The position numbers were made by a program, and so were the translations under genes. A stretch of DNA of 64,000 nucleotides from Fischerella muscicola SAG 1427-1 = PCC 73103. GTDB lineage: Bacteria > Cyanobacteriota > Cyanobacteriia > Cyanobacteriales > Nostocaceae. The stretch covers positions 62,001 to 126,000 of the forward strand of contig NZ_AJLJ01000076.1 of NCBI RefSeq assembly GCF_000317245.1, written 5' to 3'. Below, one piece after another: positions 37,267 to 48,808 of this stretch (position 1 is the first letter of the stretch; every line of letters begins with the position of its first letter). Under the pieces are notes generated by a model that saw only the letters and a list, made by a program, of their open reading frames with translations, was not told the origin of the DNA and did not search any database.

Positions 37267-38494
37267 GAGATTCTCCTGATTTTGAATTACTATTTGCGCT
37301 TTCCATTTGTTCTCGCAAATTAGTAACTTGTGAAATAATGCTTTGCTCCATACCACCAATTTTCATCTCTGTGATCCATTGCATCATGGCAGAAAGAAAT
37401 AGTTCTTTCAGATAAGCAAAAGAAAAACCCTCAGTCATTTCTGCAATCTGAGTAATACTTGCATCTGACAAACGCATAGCAGAATTAAATTTTTCGTTCC
37501 ACAAGTTAGTGTAAGCAATACGTTCTGCTAAACCTGGTAATTCAAAATAATATTTGCGATCAAACCGACTCGGACGATCTAAAATTGCTGGATCGATTTT
37601 TTCTGGATGGTTTGTTGAGGCTAAAATCACTATCCCTGTATTAGCAGCAAAGCCATCAATTTCATTCAAAAAGAAAGAACGATTTTCACCTTCAACGAGA
37701 GAATCAAGGTCTTCTAAAACAAGAATACAGGGAGCAGATTGTCGCGCTCGTTTGAATACTTGCTGAATATTATGATGGGGATTATCGTATTGAGACTTGA
37801 GACTTTTAACGTATAAGCATGGCACTTGCATTTGATTAATTAAAGCTTTTACCGTGTGGGTTTTACCATTTCCAGGAGAACCGATAAATAAAATTCCGCG
37901 TTTCCAAGGTACACCATAAGCTTCGTAAGTCTCTCGCGCAGTCAAAAAGTGTGCTAGGTCATTTTGAATCTCTTGTTTAAGAGTTCCACTCAAAATTAGA
38001 TTATCAAAACTGGCGTTTTGAATAGACTCAAATAAATCGGCATCTTTTGACCAAAAACCATCTTCAAAAACTAAAATTTCACTTTGAATTTCTGAGTTCC
38101 ACTCGCAAACAGCCGCAAAAAAGTCTTCAGCAACTTCTAGAGTTTTGGCTAAAATCCAATAGTATCTTTCTTTACAATAACCTTGCTGCCAACTGAGCAA
38201 AATTACTTCGAGTTTATCTCCTTCCCATGTGACCTCAAAGCAGGCATTTTCTGTATAATTATAAATCGTATTGTCCATACCATCCCAAGCAGAAATAATC
38301 TGATTGTGGATTGATTGATCATATTCAATTGTGCAAAGATCGGCGTTAGCATATCTTTCGATATCGAAGCTAGAGTCACTACCTTCCAGCATTGCTTTGC
38401 TAGGATATAGTGCTGCTAATTCCTGACTGACATGATAAGCGATCGCATTATTCGGAAGTCTCAGTGCTTCTGAAATGAGTTGTTGTATTTTCAC
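37247..38494 (-). CDS. AAA ATPase (CDC48/BCS1-like core)
   Basis: The 415-residue protein has a roughly 170-residue N-terminal domain I do not recognise, then an AAA module. Walker A is GSPGNGKT (205-212), Walker B ILVLEDLD (257-264), sensor 1 ILASTNHPEKIDPAILDRPS and the arginine-finger region RFDRKYYFELP. The helical lid follows. Such single-AAA proteins act as oligomeric remodelling motors. It heads the GNAT-lyase-kptA string and is separated by 284 bases from the Nudix gene. Confidence 0.9.
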   Translation of the reverse strand: MKIQQLISEALRLPNNAIAYHVSQELAALYPSKAMLEGSDSSFDIERYANADLCTIEYDQSIHNQIISAWDGMDNTIYNYTENACFEVTWEGDKLEVILLSWQQGYCKERYYWILAKTLEVAEDFFAAVCEWNSEIQSEILVFEDGFWSKDADLFESIQNASFDNLILSGTLKQEIQNDLAHFLTARETYEAYGVPWKRGILFIGSPGNGKTHTVKALINQMQVPCLYVKSLKSQYDNPHHNIQQVFKRARQSAPCILVLEDLDSLVEGENRSFFLNEIDGFAANTGIVILASTNHPEKIDPAILDRPSRFDRKYYFELPGLAERIAYTNLWNEKFNSAMRLSDASITQIAEMTEGFSFAYLKELFLSAMMQWITEMKIGGMEQSIISQVTNLREQMESANSNSKSGESHETPTV

Positions 38495-38778
38495 TGGAAT
38501 TTCAATCCCTTATACAATTTTGGATTTTAGATTTTGTAAATCTGAGATAATTTCGCAAATTTATTGATACAAATCCTTTTACTTATTTTCCTTATCGCTA
38601 AATGTATTAGATTTCTGGCAAAATGGTATGATTTTTGTCAATCCATCTATCCCATTCTTTTTTCATATGGGTATCATTATTAATATTTAGTTCATCGTAA
38701 ATATTAATGACATTCTTGGAAAAGACGTAATTTTATTAATCACTAATACAACGCCTTCAGATTCAATTCCCGAAAAAT

Positions 38779-39201
38779 TTACGGCTGAAACAGATATTTT
38801 TCCAACTCTTGTAGCAAAGGGTCAATAGTTTTTTGTTGAATTGTATGTGGTGGGTTCCATTCTACCCACATAAAACCACTGTGTTCAGTGGTTTTGATTA
38901 GGACTTCATTTTTTAGCCATCCTAAAAATATGATAACTTTTTTCTCTGCTTTTTTGTTTTGAGTCCGCTTAGATTTGACTAGATAACTAACATGAAATCG
39001 AAATTGCTGATCTAACTCAATATCATTAGATCTAATTCCAGTTTCTTCAAATAATTCGCGTAAAGCACAACTGATGTCATCCTCACCTGTTTCTATATGA
39101 CCTTTGGGTAAGTCATAACGGTTAGGTTTTAACAGGAGTAAAAAACTCATTTGTGGTTGCGATCGCATGACAAGCACACCACAAGATTTGATTTCACGCA
39201 T
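38779..39201 (-). CDS. Nudix hydrolase
   Basis: The 140-residue protein has a complete Nudix box, GHIETGEDDISCALREL followed by FEETGI, with all catalytic Glu and Arg residues. The PKGH preceding the box and the size resemble diadenosine tetraphosphatase-like (Ap4A) enzymes. The gene starts eight bases after the stop of the second AAA ATPase, so the two are probably co-transcribed. Confidence 0.92.
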   Translation of the reverse strand: MREIKSCGVLVMRSQPQMSFLLLLKPNRYDLPKGHIETGEDDISCALRELFEETGIRSNDIELDQQFRFHVSYLVKSKRTQNKKAEKKVIIFLGWLKNEVLIKTTEHSGFMWVEWNPPHTIQQKTIDPLLQELEKYLFQP

Positions 39202-39209
39202 TCTCTAGT

Positions 39210-40412
39210 TTAAACAAATAAATGAGTAAATTCATACATTAAATCTACCCTACCTTTTCGCAACATCGCAGGATCTAGTCTTTCTGTGGTGTTACAAGTC
39301 ATCAGTACTACCAGCCTTTGCTGCATTAGAATTCCAGAGTCGTCAGCAACACTTTGGTACAAAGTGCCATCTAGCAAGCTTAAAATATGCTCAGTTTTGT
39401 TACTTTGTTGTGCAACTTCGCTAGCACGGTCTTGAGCCAAATTGTCTGCCTCATTAATAATAATACAAATTCGCTCTAAGTATGTAGGTGGTACAAAATT
39501 GGCGATCGCATCATGATCCAAAATAAAAATTACAAAGCCAAGTGACACCAAAATTTCTTTGGCAAATGCTTGTGTCCACGCAGTTTTCCCTGTTCCTGGT
39601 TTACCATGTACTAAAACTGCTAATTGATGTTGATTCAGAACTGCTTGCTGAACTATGTCAGTAAAGTTTTGAATATCTTTCGGAAAGGTGCGAATCTGAT
39701 ATTGGCTTTGTACCTTACCGACACGACTTTGATATCCACTCAACATGATTGCTAAATCATAAGTCGCTTTGTTAATTAATGGAGATAAGTTTTTTGCCAT
39801 TAAACTATAGTGTCGTCGTCCCCGATCATAAGGGTCAATTTGTAACCATACATCATCTTTTGACCAGTATGCATAAACAGTATTAATGATATCTAGTCGT
39901 TCCCAACTGATAAATTTATTTACGGGAAAATAAAAATTTCTCTCTAAATAATATTGGGTAATAATATCAGGACTTCCTAATAATTTTAAAACCCGCATTA
40001 CAGTAATTTCTTGCAGTCGATTGAGAACATAATCGATAGGAATACTGTTACGATTGACAAATTGGGTAATGGGTGTGTCTGTATTTAAAACATCCTGGTA
40101 ACGATAATCAGGTGTTAGTGGATCTGGTGTGATATAGTTCCAGTATTTTTCAACTTCGTAGCGTGTATTTTCGGAAACAATATTTAACAAATTTGCCCAC
40201 CAAGTATAATTATTGCGTCCCAATGTCTCCGCAATGCTACTCGCTAAATTCAGACTTTTTTGAGTTAACTCCTGTGTGTCATGAAACATCAGTTGACCTA
40301 GAAACTCCCAGTCAAATTCTCGTTGCAAAGGTCGCCAACCACTGGAGAGTAAACTTTGACGGTTGTTATTAACAGGAGAACCTTCATTGTGTCTGAAGTA
40401 ATCGAATTCCAT
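39210..40412 (-). CDS. AAA ATPase, second copy in this region
   Basis: The 400-residue protein has Walker A GKPGTGKT (270-277), Walker B IIINEAD (317-323) and sensor 1 VVLMTCNTTERLDPAMLRKG, with a 260-residue N-terminal region that matches nothing I recognise. It ends soon after the arginine-finger region (GRVDLMYEFTHLFV), so the usual AAA lid is short or missing. It is not closely similar to the AAA protein at 37247. Confidence 0.85.
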   Translation of the reverse strand: MEFDYFRHNEGSPVNNNRQSLLSSGWRPLQREFDWEFLGQLMFHDTQELTQKSLNLASSIAETLGRNNYTWWANLLNIVSENTRYEVEKYWNYITPDPLTPDYRYQDVLNTDTPITQFVNRNSIPIDYVLNRLQEITVMRVLKLLGSPDIITQYYLERNFYFPVNKFISWERLDIINTVYAYWSKDDVWLQIDPYDRGRRHYSLMAKNLSPLINKATYDLAIMLSGYQSRVGKVQSQYQIRTFPKDIQNFTDIVQQAVLNQHQLAVLVHGKPGTGKTAWTQAFAKEILVSLGFVIFILDHDAIANFVPPTYLERICIIINEADNLAQDRASEVAQQSNKTEHILSLLDGTLYQSVADDSGILMQQRLVVLMTCNTTERLDPAMLRKGRVDLMYEFTHLFV

Positions 40413-41166
40413 AAGTTATCAGTTATCAGTTGTCAGGTATGCAATTATTTACTGATTTAATGTGGTGATGCTTAAAGATGCACATATATAAATTATACTT
40501 TTTCAGTAAAATAACTAATTGCGTATAAGTAGGCACTGCAAAGCATCCATTGCATGAAAAATAACTATATATAGTAATTTATTACATGCTCTTTCAAGGA
40601 TAGCTATTTTCCAATGAATCTCCCAGATTCTTAGTAATTTTTGCGCGTCTATGCATCCACAGCTTTTGCGCTTTGCAAATCAATTTACTCTACTTTTGAA
40701 TTGGGAAGTAGCAGGTTAAGAGAGGCCTAATTTAATTTTTATGTATTAACATATAATACATTTGTCACACCATGTCAAGTTACTAAATTTTGGAGTTGCA
40801 ATCAGAATTAATTTGACTGCATTAATGTCAAAAATTATAACTTTCTGTGAGGGTGGTAATTAATATTACAATTGAAACATTTATTAGGTATGCGATCGCT
40901 TTGGCTAAAGCCTGATGTAGAATAACTTAGAAGTTAAATTTAACTTTTAATCATTGACAAACTTGAGATGTCGTCATTTTTACATAAAATCAGGTGTAAT
41001 AATGAATTTTTCTTTATTTAACACAAGCTCATAAGTAATTACACGTCAGCAATACTTCCTTACAAAGTTTTACAAGTAACATATTTTGCTCCGGTTAGTC
41101 TTTAAGTTTTTGGTAGAGATAATAAACAGGGTGCTAGCCCTATGTCCTAAATAGAGCTTTTCTATC
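40413..41166. other. 754-base gene-free spacer
   Basis: The spacer lies between the divergent AAA ATPase and MinD-like genes and is A+T-rich. Apart from one HIP1 site near 40893 (GCGATCGC) I see no repeat, hairpin or coding frame. It is unusually long for this window and may hold long leaders or promoters for both genes. Confidence 0.35.
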
Positions 41167-41997
41167 ATGACTCGCATTATTGTCATTACATCCGGAAAAG
41201 GCGGTGTGGGTAAAACCACCATAACAGCCAACTTAGGCATAGCTTTAGCCAAGATCGGTCATCAGGTAGCATTGGTTGATGCTGATTTTGAATTGAGAAA
41301 TTTGGATTTGCTGTTGGGACTAGAAAAACGAATAATATACACATTATTTGATGTTCTAGCTGGTGAGTGTCGCTTAGAACAAGCTTTGGTAAAAGATAAA
41401 CGCCAACCAGGTTTAACACTTTTACCAGCAGCAAAAAAGCGTACCAAAGAATTAGTAACTCCAGAACAGATCAAACCATTATTGAACGACTTGGCACAGA
41501 AATATGAATATGTACTAATAGATAGTCCAGCAGGTATTGATGCAGGCTTCCAAACTGCGATCGCAGCTGCAACTGAAGCCTTAGTTGTCGCTACACCCGA
41601 AATTTCCTCAGTACGTGATGCTAATCGTGTAATTACCTTACTACAAGCACAAAAAATTAAGCTCATTCAATTAATTGTTAACCGTGTTAGACCTGGAATG
41701 GTACGCGATTTAAATATGATGTCCCCTGAAGATGTCCAAGAACTTCTGGGAATTTCGCTTCTAGGCTCGATTTGTGAAGATGATCGTGTGATTGTTTCTA
41801 CTAATAATGGTCAGCCTTTAGTATTAGGAAAAAATAAATCGCCTGCTGCAATTGCTATTGATCAAATTGCTCAAACTCTAGGAGGAAAAAAGAACAATAA
41901 ATCTCTTGAATTTGACTTATTAAATGACAGAATTTTGAACAAAGGTTCTACAATCGATCCAACTACTGAATTTATAAGCTTATATCCCTATTTTTAG
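41167..41997 (+). CDS. MinD-like ParA-family ATPase without minC/minE neighbours
   Basis: The 276-residue protein has the deviant Walker A KGGVGKTT (11-18), LVDADFELRNLDLLLGLE, LLPAAKKRTKELV and VLIDSPAGIDAGFQ, matching MinD closely. The canonical DIGLRNLDL reads DFELRNLDL. The C-terminal tail (DLLNDRILNKG...ISLYPYF) does not show the amphipathic membrane-targeting helix that ends true MinD. No minC or minE lies nearby. It is probably a second, divergent MinD paralog. Confidence 0.85.
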   Translation: MTRIIVITSGKGGVGKTTITANLGIALAKIGHQVALVDADFELRNLDLLLGLEKRIIYTLFDVLAGECRLEQALVKDKRQPGLTLLPAAKKRTKELVTPEQIKPLLNDLAQKYEYVLIDSPAGIDAGFQTAIAAATEALVVATPEISSVRDANRVITLLQAQKIKLIQLIVNRVRPGMVRDLNMMSPEDVQELLGISLLGSICEDDRVIVSTNNGQPLVLGKNKSPAAIAIDQIAQTLGGKKNNKSLEFDLLNDRILNKGSTIDPTTEFISLYPYF

Positions 41998-42128
41998 GAG
42001 CGGGGATTGGGGATTGGGGAGACAAGCTCAAAAAGCCTGTGAGGTTCTGTATTTGCATAAGGAACAATATTATTGATTTTAACGACTTCAGCTTTCAGAA
42101 TACTTATGTTTATTCTTTGTTGAAAACG

Positions 42129-43061
42129 ATGAAGTCTGTGAATATTCGCCAAGTGACAGAACCAGACAAGGCGATGAACAAGCTATCAAAAAGCCAAAAA
42201 CATGCTTTAGCTATGGCTTTGTGGATGGAAAACAAAAGCGATCGCATAAATCATGTTTTTGAGCGCCGGATGAAGCAGTTGCTGTTGCGTGCATTTGTGA
42301 TTTATAAGCGTCGTCACCAGTTATCGCCAGAGCAATTAAACAAATATCACCTTGATTATAAAAATCGATTAAAGCGGTGTTTAGCTATCATGCCAGAAAG
42401 CAGAATTTGTTGGCAAGAGGACAGATTTAATATCAAAATACCATTTTATTTGTTTTTCTTTTTAGAAAAGACATTTACTGTTTCTACTAATCTGGAAGGC
42501 GGAAAAATTTTAGATATCAACAAAGCTTTTCAGTCATTTCAGTCTGTTGTTGGCAAATCAAATCATACAACAAATCGGTTTGATTATTACAGTGTTTTGT
42601 GTAATTTCGTAGAGCGGTTTATTGATATTTCTGGTAAAAATTCCGCTATTGTAGGATTAAAGAAAAGTCTTGGTTATATCAGCTTAATTCCAATTACTAT
42701 AGCTGGTGAAAATATCAAGGTGCGTGGTATTGGTATTGATTACCATGATTTATATCACCTAGAAGTTGCCCAACTAGATAGAATTCAGATGGGTAAAAAT
42801 TGGGTAAGTGGGATACATGGAATTAATGCAGGAGTTTTCCATGATTTCCCTATTGTGGAAGAATATAATGCTTATTTAGATGAGGCTAGGATTGCAATTC
42901 ATGAGGGTTTAACTAGACCTACAGCCTTTAGTGTTTTGAAGACATGCTGCTGGTTGATTTTGTTAAGTCTGCATGGTATCAATTCTTTGGCAGTCTTGAT
43001 CCGTCATTTCAAAAGTTTGAAAAAAAAGCAGGAAGATTTGATCAACGCGATCGCATTTTGA
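42129..43061 (+). CDS. hypothetical protein, no family recognised
   Basis: The frame is open from 42039, but 41998-42030 is GGGGATT spacer repeat, so I prefer ATG 42129 (MKSVNIRQVTEPDK), giving 310 residues; ATG 42174 is another option. The protein is basic near the N-terminus, mixed alpha/beta, with GIGIDYHDLYHLEVAQLD and NWVSGIHGINAGVFHDFP as the most distinctive stretches. A hydrophobic segment near the C-terminus (TCCWLILLSLHGINSLAVLI) could be a membrane anchor. Its last 20 bases overlap the convergent vWA gene. Confidence 0.6.
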   Translation: MKSVNIRQVTEPDKAMNKLSKSQKHALAMALWMENKSDRINHVFERRMKQLLLRAFVIYKRRHQLSPEQLNKYHLDYKNRLKRCLAIMPESRICWQEDRFNIKIPFYLFFFLEKTFTVSTNLEGGKILDINKAFQSFQSVVGKSNHTTNRFDYYSVLCNFVERFIDISGKNSAIVGLKKSLGYISLIPITIAGENIKVRGIGIDYHDLYHLEVAQLDRIQMGKNWVSGIHGINAGVFHDFPIVEEYNAYLDEARIAIHEGLTRPTAFSVLKTCCWLILLSLHGINSLAVLIRHFKSLKKKQEDLINAIAF

Positions 43062-43869
43062 TCAAATGGTCAAAGAAACCCCGCTTACCCAACCGAGCGA
43101 TCGCAGCTGCAACTGGTAATCTTGGCATATCTAAAATTTCAGCAGTTTTACTGCTATCTAAATGTCCTATTTGCTGCACAGTTTCCAAAACTTTTTGGTC
43201 AAATTCCAAATTAGAGAACTCATTTTGCAATACACCCACAATTTTATCGATGATATCTTTGGCGTTGCTAACTGCTACACATTGACCACCTGTTATTTGA
43301 GCAATTGCTCTAAATGCTTGTTGTGCCAGCATATCACCACTCATACATAATCCATGAATCATAACTTGGTGATTTTCTGCCGTTGCTGTTACTGACTGGA
43401 CATCGAACCCACTAGGACAAGCATCAGGCCAAGCATCACCATTATGATACTTGCGTGCATCAAACATTTTTTCTTGTAGCCATTTGCCAAAACCATGAGG
43501 TGGTGCATCACCGACGAGTAAAAGGAAACGGCAACTGTGCTGACGCCACTTCATTTTTGTGCAAGCGTCGTAGACACCGCTATATACTGCTTCTGGCCCA
43601 TCACCACCACCATCAGCCCTAAGTTGATTGATGACTTTCTGCATTGCCTGCAACTTAGCCGTAAGCGGGTAAACACGAGTAACAAAAGAGTGATCTTGTG
43701 GGGGATGATCGCGGTATTCTACCAAACCAATTTGTAAATCAATATTACTATTAACTGACAGCACTTTGATAGCATTTAGTAATTGTTGCTGTGCTGACTG
43801 AATAAAACTACCCATACTGCCAGTTGTATCTATAACAAAGCACAAGTCAACGTAATTAAGAGGTTTCAT
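43042..43869 (-). CDS. vWA-domain protein
   Basis: The 275-residue soluble protein has a von Willebrand A domain at about 5-225 with a MIDAS motif DTTGS (14-18), the Thr/Gly stretch LRADGGGDGPEAV and LLLVGDAPPHG. A C-terminal tail of about 40 residues resembles a small winged-helix-like segment (ILDMPRLPVAAAIARLGKRGFF). vWA domains bind metal and mediate protein contacts. No MoxR-type ATPase is adjacent, though two AAA ATPases lie 3-6 kb away. Confidence 0.88.
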   Translation of the reverse strand: MKPLNYVDLCFVIDTTGSMGSFIQSAQQQLLNAIKVLSVNSNIDLQIGLVEYRDHPPQDHSFVTRVYPLTAKLQAMQKVINQLRADGGGDGPEAVYSGVYDACTKMKWRQHSCRFLLLVGDAPPHGFGKWLQEKMFDARKYHNGDAWPDACPSGFDVQSVTATAENHQVMIHGLCMSGDMLAQQAFRAIAQITGGQCVAVSNAKDIIDKIVGVLQNEFSNLEFDQKVLETVQQIGHLDSSKTAEILDMPRLPVAAAIARLGKRGFFDHLIKMRSR

Positions 43870-44028
43870 GGAATTTTAAATATTAATTAATTTGCTTGAA
43901 TCTTACAAATTTGTGATAAACTATGAACGGAAGTTTAAATTCGGTTGTGCGGTTTGTTTTTATTTGTACTTATATTACAGACTTCTCCGGATCTAAAACT
44001 CTACGCCATGTGATTCTGGAGATGTTTT

Positions 44029-44346
44029 ATGTCGATTTACGTTGGTAACCTTTCCTATGAGGTTGAACAAGATGACCTCAAGCAGGTGTTTTCAGAGTAT
44101 GGAACGGTTAAAAGCGTTCAATTACCTGTAGACCGCGAAACAGGTCGTGTGCGAGGATTCGCCTTTGTAGAAATGGGATCAGAGGCAGAAGAAGCTGCGG
44201 CAATTGAAGCGCTTGACACTGCTGAATGGATGGGTCGTAGTCTGAAAGTTAATAAAGCAAGACCAAAATCAGAGGGAGGCTCCTTTGGTGGTGGTGGTGG
44301 TAGACGTGGTGGAAACAATGGCGGAGGATACTCACGTCGTTACTAA
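44029..44346 (+). CDS. rbp: RRM-type RNA-binding protein (Rbp family)
   Basis: The 105-residue protein has one RRM with RNP2 IYVGNL (3-8) and RNP1 RGFAFVEM (42-49), followed by a short Gly/Arg-rich tail from residue 84. Cyanobacterial Rbp proteins of this form are often cold-induced and bind single-stranded RNA. The rpsU gene follows, as in the Anabaena rbpA-rpsU arrangement, but a terminator-like hairpin stands between them here. The long untranslated leader (from 43870) is A+T-rich. Confidence 0.95.
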   Translation: MSIYVGNLSYEVEQDDLKQVFSEYGTVKSVQLPVDRETGRVRGFAFVEMGSEAEEAAAIEALDTAEWMGRSLKVNKARPKSEGGSFGGGGGRRGGNNGGGYSRRY

Positions 44347-44380
44347 GCTTTAAAAACAAAGTTTAACTTTTAAGTCTCTT

Positions 44381-44407
44381 GGGCAGGCAGGGAGTCTGCC
44401 CATTTTT
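44381..44407 (+). terminator. terminator hairpin after rbp
   Basis: GGGCAG (44381-44386) pairs with CTGCCC (44396-44401), followed by ATTTTTG. It lies 34 bases after the rbp stop and may terminate or attenuate transcription before rpsU. Confidence 0.75.
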
Positions 44408-44583
44408 GTTCTCAGTTGACTGGATTGACGAAGCGAAAGTGCATTTGAGTGGCACATTTTCGGTTTTGAGGTAAACAAGGAAACATTGTTGAGTATTCCC
44501 TTACTTTTCCCCTCACCAAAAAAGCAAATTAAATGTTTATGGACTGACCGCTATCCAGTACTAATATCTAAGTAGGAGATAGA

Positions 44584-44778
44584 ATGACCCAAATAGTAGT
44601 GGGCGAAAACGAAGCACTTGAGTCAGCTTTACGTCGATTTAAACGCCAAGTTTCCAAGGCGGGAATTATGCCTGACTTAAAGAAACATCGTCACTTTGAA
44701 ACTCCTCTTGAGAAAAACAAGCGGAAAGCTAAAGCGGTTGCTAATTCCCGGCGGTATAAGAAACGTTTCCGCTCTTAA
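44584..44778 (+). CDS. rpsU: 30S ribosomal protein S21
   Basis: The 64-residue basic protein matches S21: [34 protein letters not shown] and a basic C-terminus. An AGGAG at 44574-44578 sits upstream of the ATG. It is downstream of rbp, a linkage conserved in filamentous cyanobacteria. Confidence 0.97.
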   Translation: MTQIVVGENEALESALRRFKRQVSKAGIMPDLKKHRHFETPLEKNKRKAKAVANSRRYKKRFRS

Positions 44779-44842
44779 TCTTGTAAATTTAGTATAAACA
44801 ATACTCAATCAATATCTAGCGGCAATGTCGCTAGATATTAGT

Positions 44843-46354
<1,512 letters not shown>

Positions 46355-46372
46355 CTACGAGGTGAATAAAAT

Positions 46373-46495
46373 CACCGCGCAAGTTGAGAAAGCTGTTGGT
46401 TTATACACAGGAATCGAACCTGTTACGGTTACCTTATAAGGGTAATGCTCTACCAATTGAGCTAGTATGTAAGCTTTTTCTGTGAGGGCGCGGTG
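46373..46495 (-). ncRNA. Y RNA-like ncRNA 1, with tRNA-like module
   Basis: Read on the minus strand, CACCGCGC pairs with GCGCGGTG at the ends (8 bp). An internal loop follows, then an inner stem AAAGCT/AGCTTT. Inside is a tRNA-like fold: ACATAC/GTAT acceptor-like helix, TA, D-arm GCTC...GAGC with GG in the loop, anticodon arm TTACC-CTTATAA-GGTAA and T-arm ACAGG-TTCGATT-CCTGT. The acceptor helix has two mismatches and runs on into the outer stems, so this is not a working tRNA. The 5' and 3' arms share primary sequence with the other three RNAs of the cluster. The Ro-like gene starts about 97 bases downstream. Confidence 0.8.
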
Positions 46496-46560
46496 ACAAC
46501 TACTGTTATAACTGCAATAAACTTGGATGTCAAATTATACATTTAGACATAGTATTAAAA

Positions 46561-46672
46561 TTGCCGCACAAGTAGAGGAAGCATAAGCCTGAAGACGGCT
46601 TCAGACGTAGACTCTGTTTTTTAAGTTGCTTATATTAGGAGTATGTAAGCTTCCGCGATCAGGGTACGGCAA
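46561..46672 (-). ncRNA. Y RNA-like ncRNA 4, simple hairpin type
   Basis: The ends TTGCCGTAC and GTGCGGCAA pair over 9 bp including one G-U pair. The inner stem is GGAAGC/GCTTCC, a compensatory variant of the AAAAGCT/AGCTTTT stem of the other copies. The conserved arms CCGTACCCTGA...GAAGCTTACATAC and CTACTTGTGCGG are present. The interior holds a hairpin CTGAAG-CCGT-CTTCAG but no tRNA arms. It ends about 65 bases before ncRNA 1 and begins just after the 149-residue ORF. Confidence 0.75.
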
Positions 46673-46675
46673 CAG

Positions 46676-47155
<480 letters not shown>

Positions 47156-47285
47156 TCACTCCGCGCAAGTTGCAAAAGCTGTTTGTTCATACGTAGGATT
47201 TGAACCTACATTATCCTGATCTGCAATCAAGCGCCTGTACCTATTCGGCTAGTATGTAAGCTTTTCCTGTTAGGGCGCGGAGTGA
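47156..47285 (-). ncRNA. Y RNA-like ncRNA 2, with tRNA-like module
   Basis: The ends CACTCCGCGC and GCGCGGAGTG pair perfectly over at least 10 bp, a longer variant of the ncRNA 1 stem. The inner stem is AAAAGCT/AGCTTTT. The enclosed module has an acceptor-like helix TACATAC/GTATGAA with one mismatch, D-arm GCC...GGC with AGGTA in the loop, anticodon arm CTTGA-TTGCAGA-TCAGG (anticodon position GCA) and T-arm GTAGG-TTCAAAT-CCTAC. The stacked outer stems mark it as a tRNA mimic rather than tRNA-Cys. Confidence 0.82.
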
Positions 47286-47311
47286 ATTATTTAATAATCG
47301 GGAATTATAGT

Positions 47312-47422
47312 GTCCCGCACAAGTTAGCAAAGCTATTCACATGTTTTGTCTAACCTTTTTGGCTAGACCCCCATTTGGTGGAGGTTGTAGGTATGTAAGC
47401 TTCACTTATTAGGATGCGGAAC
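47312..47422 (-). ncRNA. Y RNA-like ncRNA 3, hairpin type
   Basis: The ends GTTCCGCAT and GTGCGGGAC pair over 9 bp with two G-U pairs. The inner stem is GAAGCT/AGCTTT, and the arms carry AAGCTTACATAC and AACTTGTGCGG as in the others. The interior has two hairpins, CCTCC...GGGGG and TCTAGCC-AAAAA-GGTTAGA (7 bp), instead of tRNA arms. It begins 14 bases after the stop of the 66-residue ORF and ends 27 bases before ncRNA 2. Confidence 0.78.
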
Positions 47423-47435
47423 AAAAATTTATTTT

Positions 47436-48174
<739 letters not shown>

Positions 48175-48291
48175 TTGTTGCATAGGGCAAAGAGTATAGA
48201 CTTGATGAGGTTGATAAACGAGCCAGTCTTGAATGAGCGTTGTTCAACCGCTCTGGGAATGCCTCGTCAGTTCGTTCAGGAGGAACGACGA

Positions 48292-48768
48292 ATGCACATG
48301 AGATTGCCTGGAGAAGTAATGAAACTGGCACAAGTGTTTATGGCTGACGAAAATAAACAAATCTTCCAACCGCCATTAATATTGGTGGTGGAAGACAATG
48401 ATGACAACCTGCTGTTGATGAGCTATGCTTTGGAATCATTTGGCTGTAGGCTGATTTGTCAGACTGATAGTTCCACAACAGTATTGGTAGCTAAAGAGTA
48501 TCAGCCAGACTTGATACTACTAGATGTTTTGTTACCTACAATTAATGGTATCGATGTGGTAAGGAGCTTAAAACAAGAACCGTTAACACATCATATAAAT
48601 GTTGTTGCGGTAACTGCTTTAGCTAGTTTAGAGGATAGAGAGCGTATTCTCAGGGCTGGCTTTGACGATTACATCAGTAAGCCTTACATGATTGAAGATC
48701 TAGAAAATATGGTTTCCCGTCATCTTAAAGGCAAACTAAAACAGAGTTCAGCTCTGGATTTATGTTAA
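48292..48768 (+). CDS. single-domain response regulator
   Basis: The frame is open from a TTG at 48175, but ATG 48292 (MHMRLPGEVMKLAQ) has AGGAGG nine bases upstream and gives 158 residues. The receiver domain spans about 28-150 with the acidic pocket VVEDNDD, phosphoacceptor D78 (LILLDVLLP), T in VTALAS and K in ISKPYM. There is no output domain. It probably shuttles phosphate or binds a partner, like CheY or Rcp1 proteins. Confidence 0.85.
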   Translation: MHMRLPGEVMKLAQVFMADENKQIFQPPLILVVEDNDDNLLLMSYALESFGCRLICQTDSSTTVLVAKEYQPDLILLDVLLPTINGIDVVRSLKQEPLTHHINVVAVTALASLEDRERILRAGFDDYISKPYMIEDLENMVSRHLKGKLKQSSALDLC

Positions 48769-48808
48769 GACGGGAGTACACGAAGGCTAGGTTAATTAAT
48801 TTATTTTT

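Noticed and set aside
46398..46476. tRNA-Ile (anticodon UAU) gene on the minus strand
   Set aside because: D-, anticodon- and T-arms are present, but the acceptor stem has two mismatches and continues into outer stems shared with three neighbouring RNAs. Treated as the tRNA-like module of a Y RNA.
47185..47263. tRNA-Cys (anticodon GCA) gene on the minus strand
   Set aside because: Same reasoning: one acceptor mismatch, no discriminator-CCA context, and a 10-bp terminal stem outside the tRNA-like part with conserved arms.
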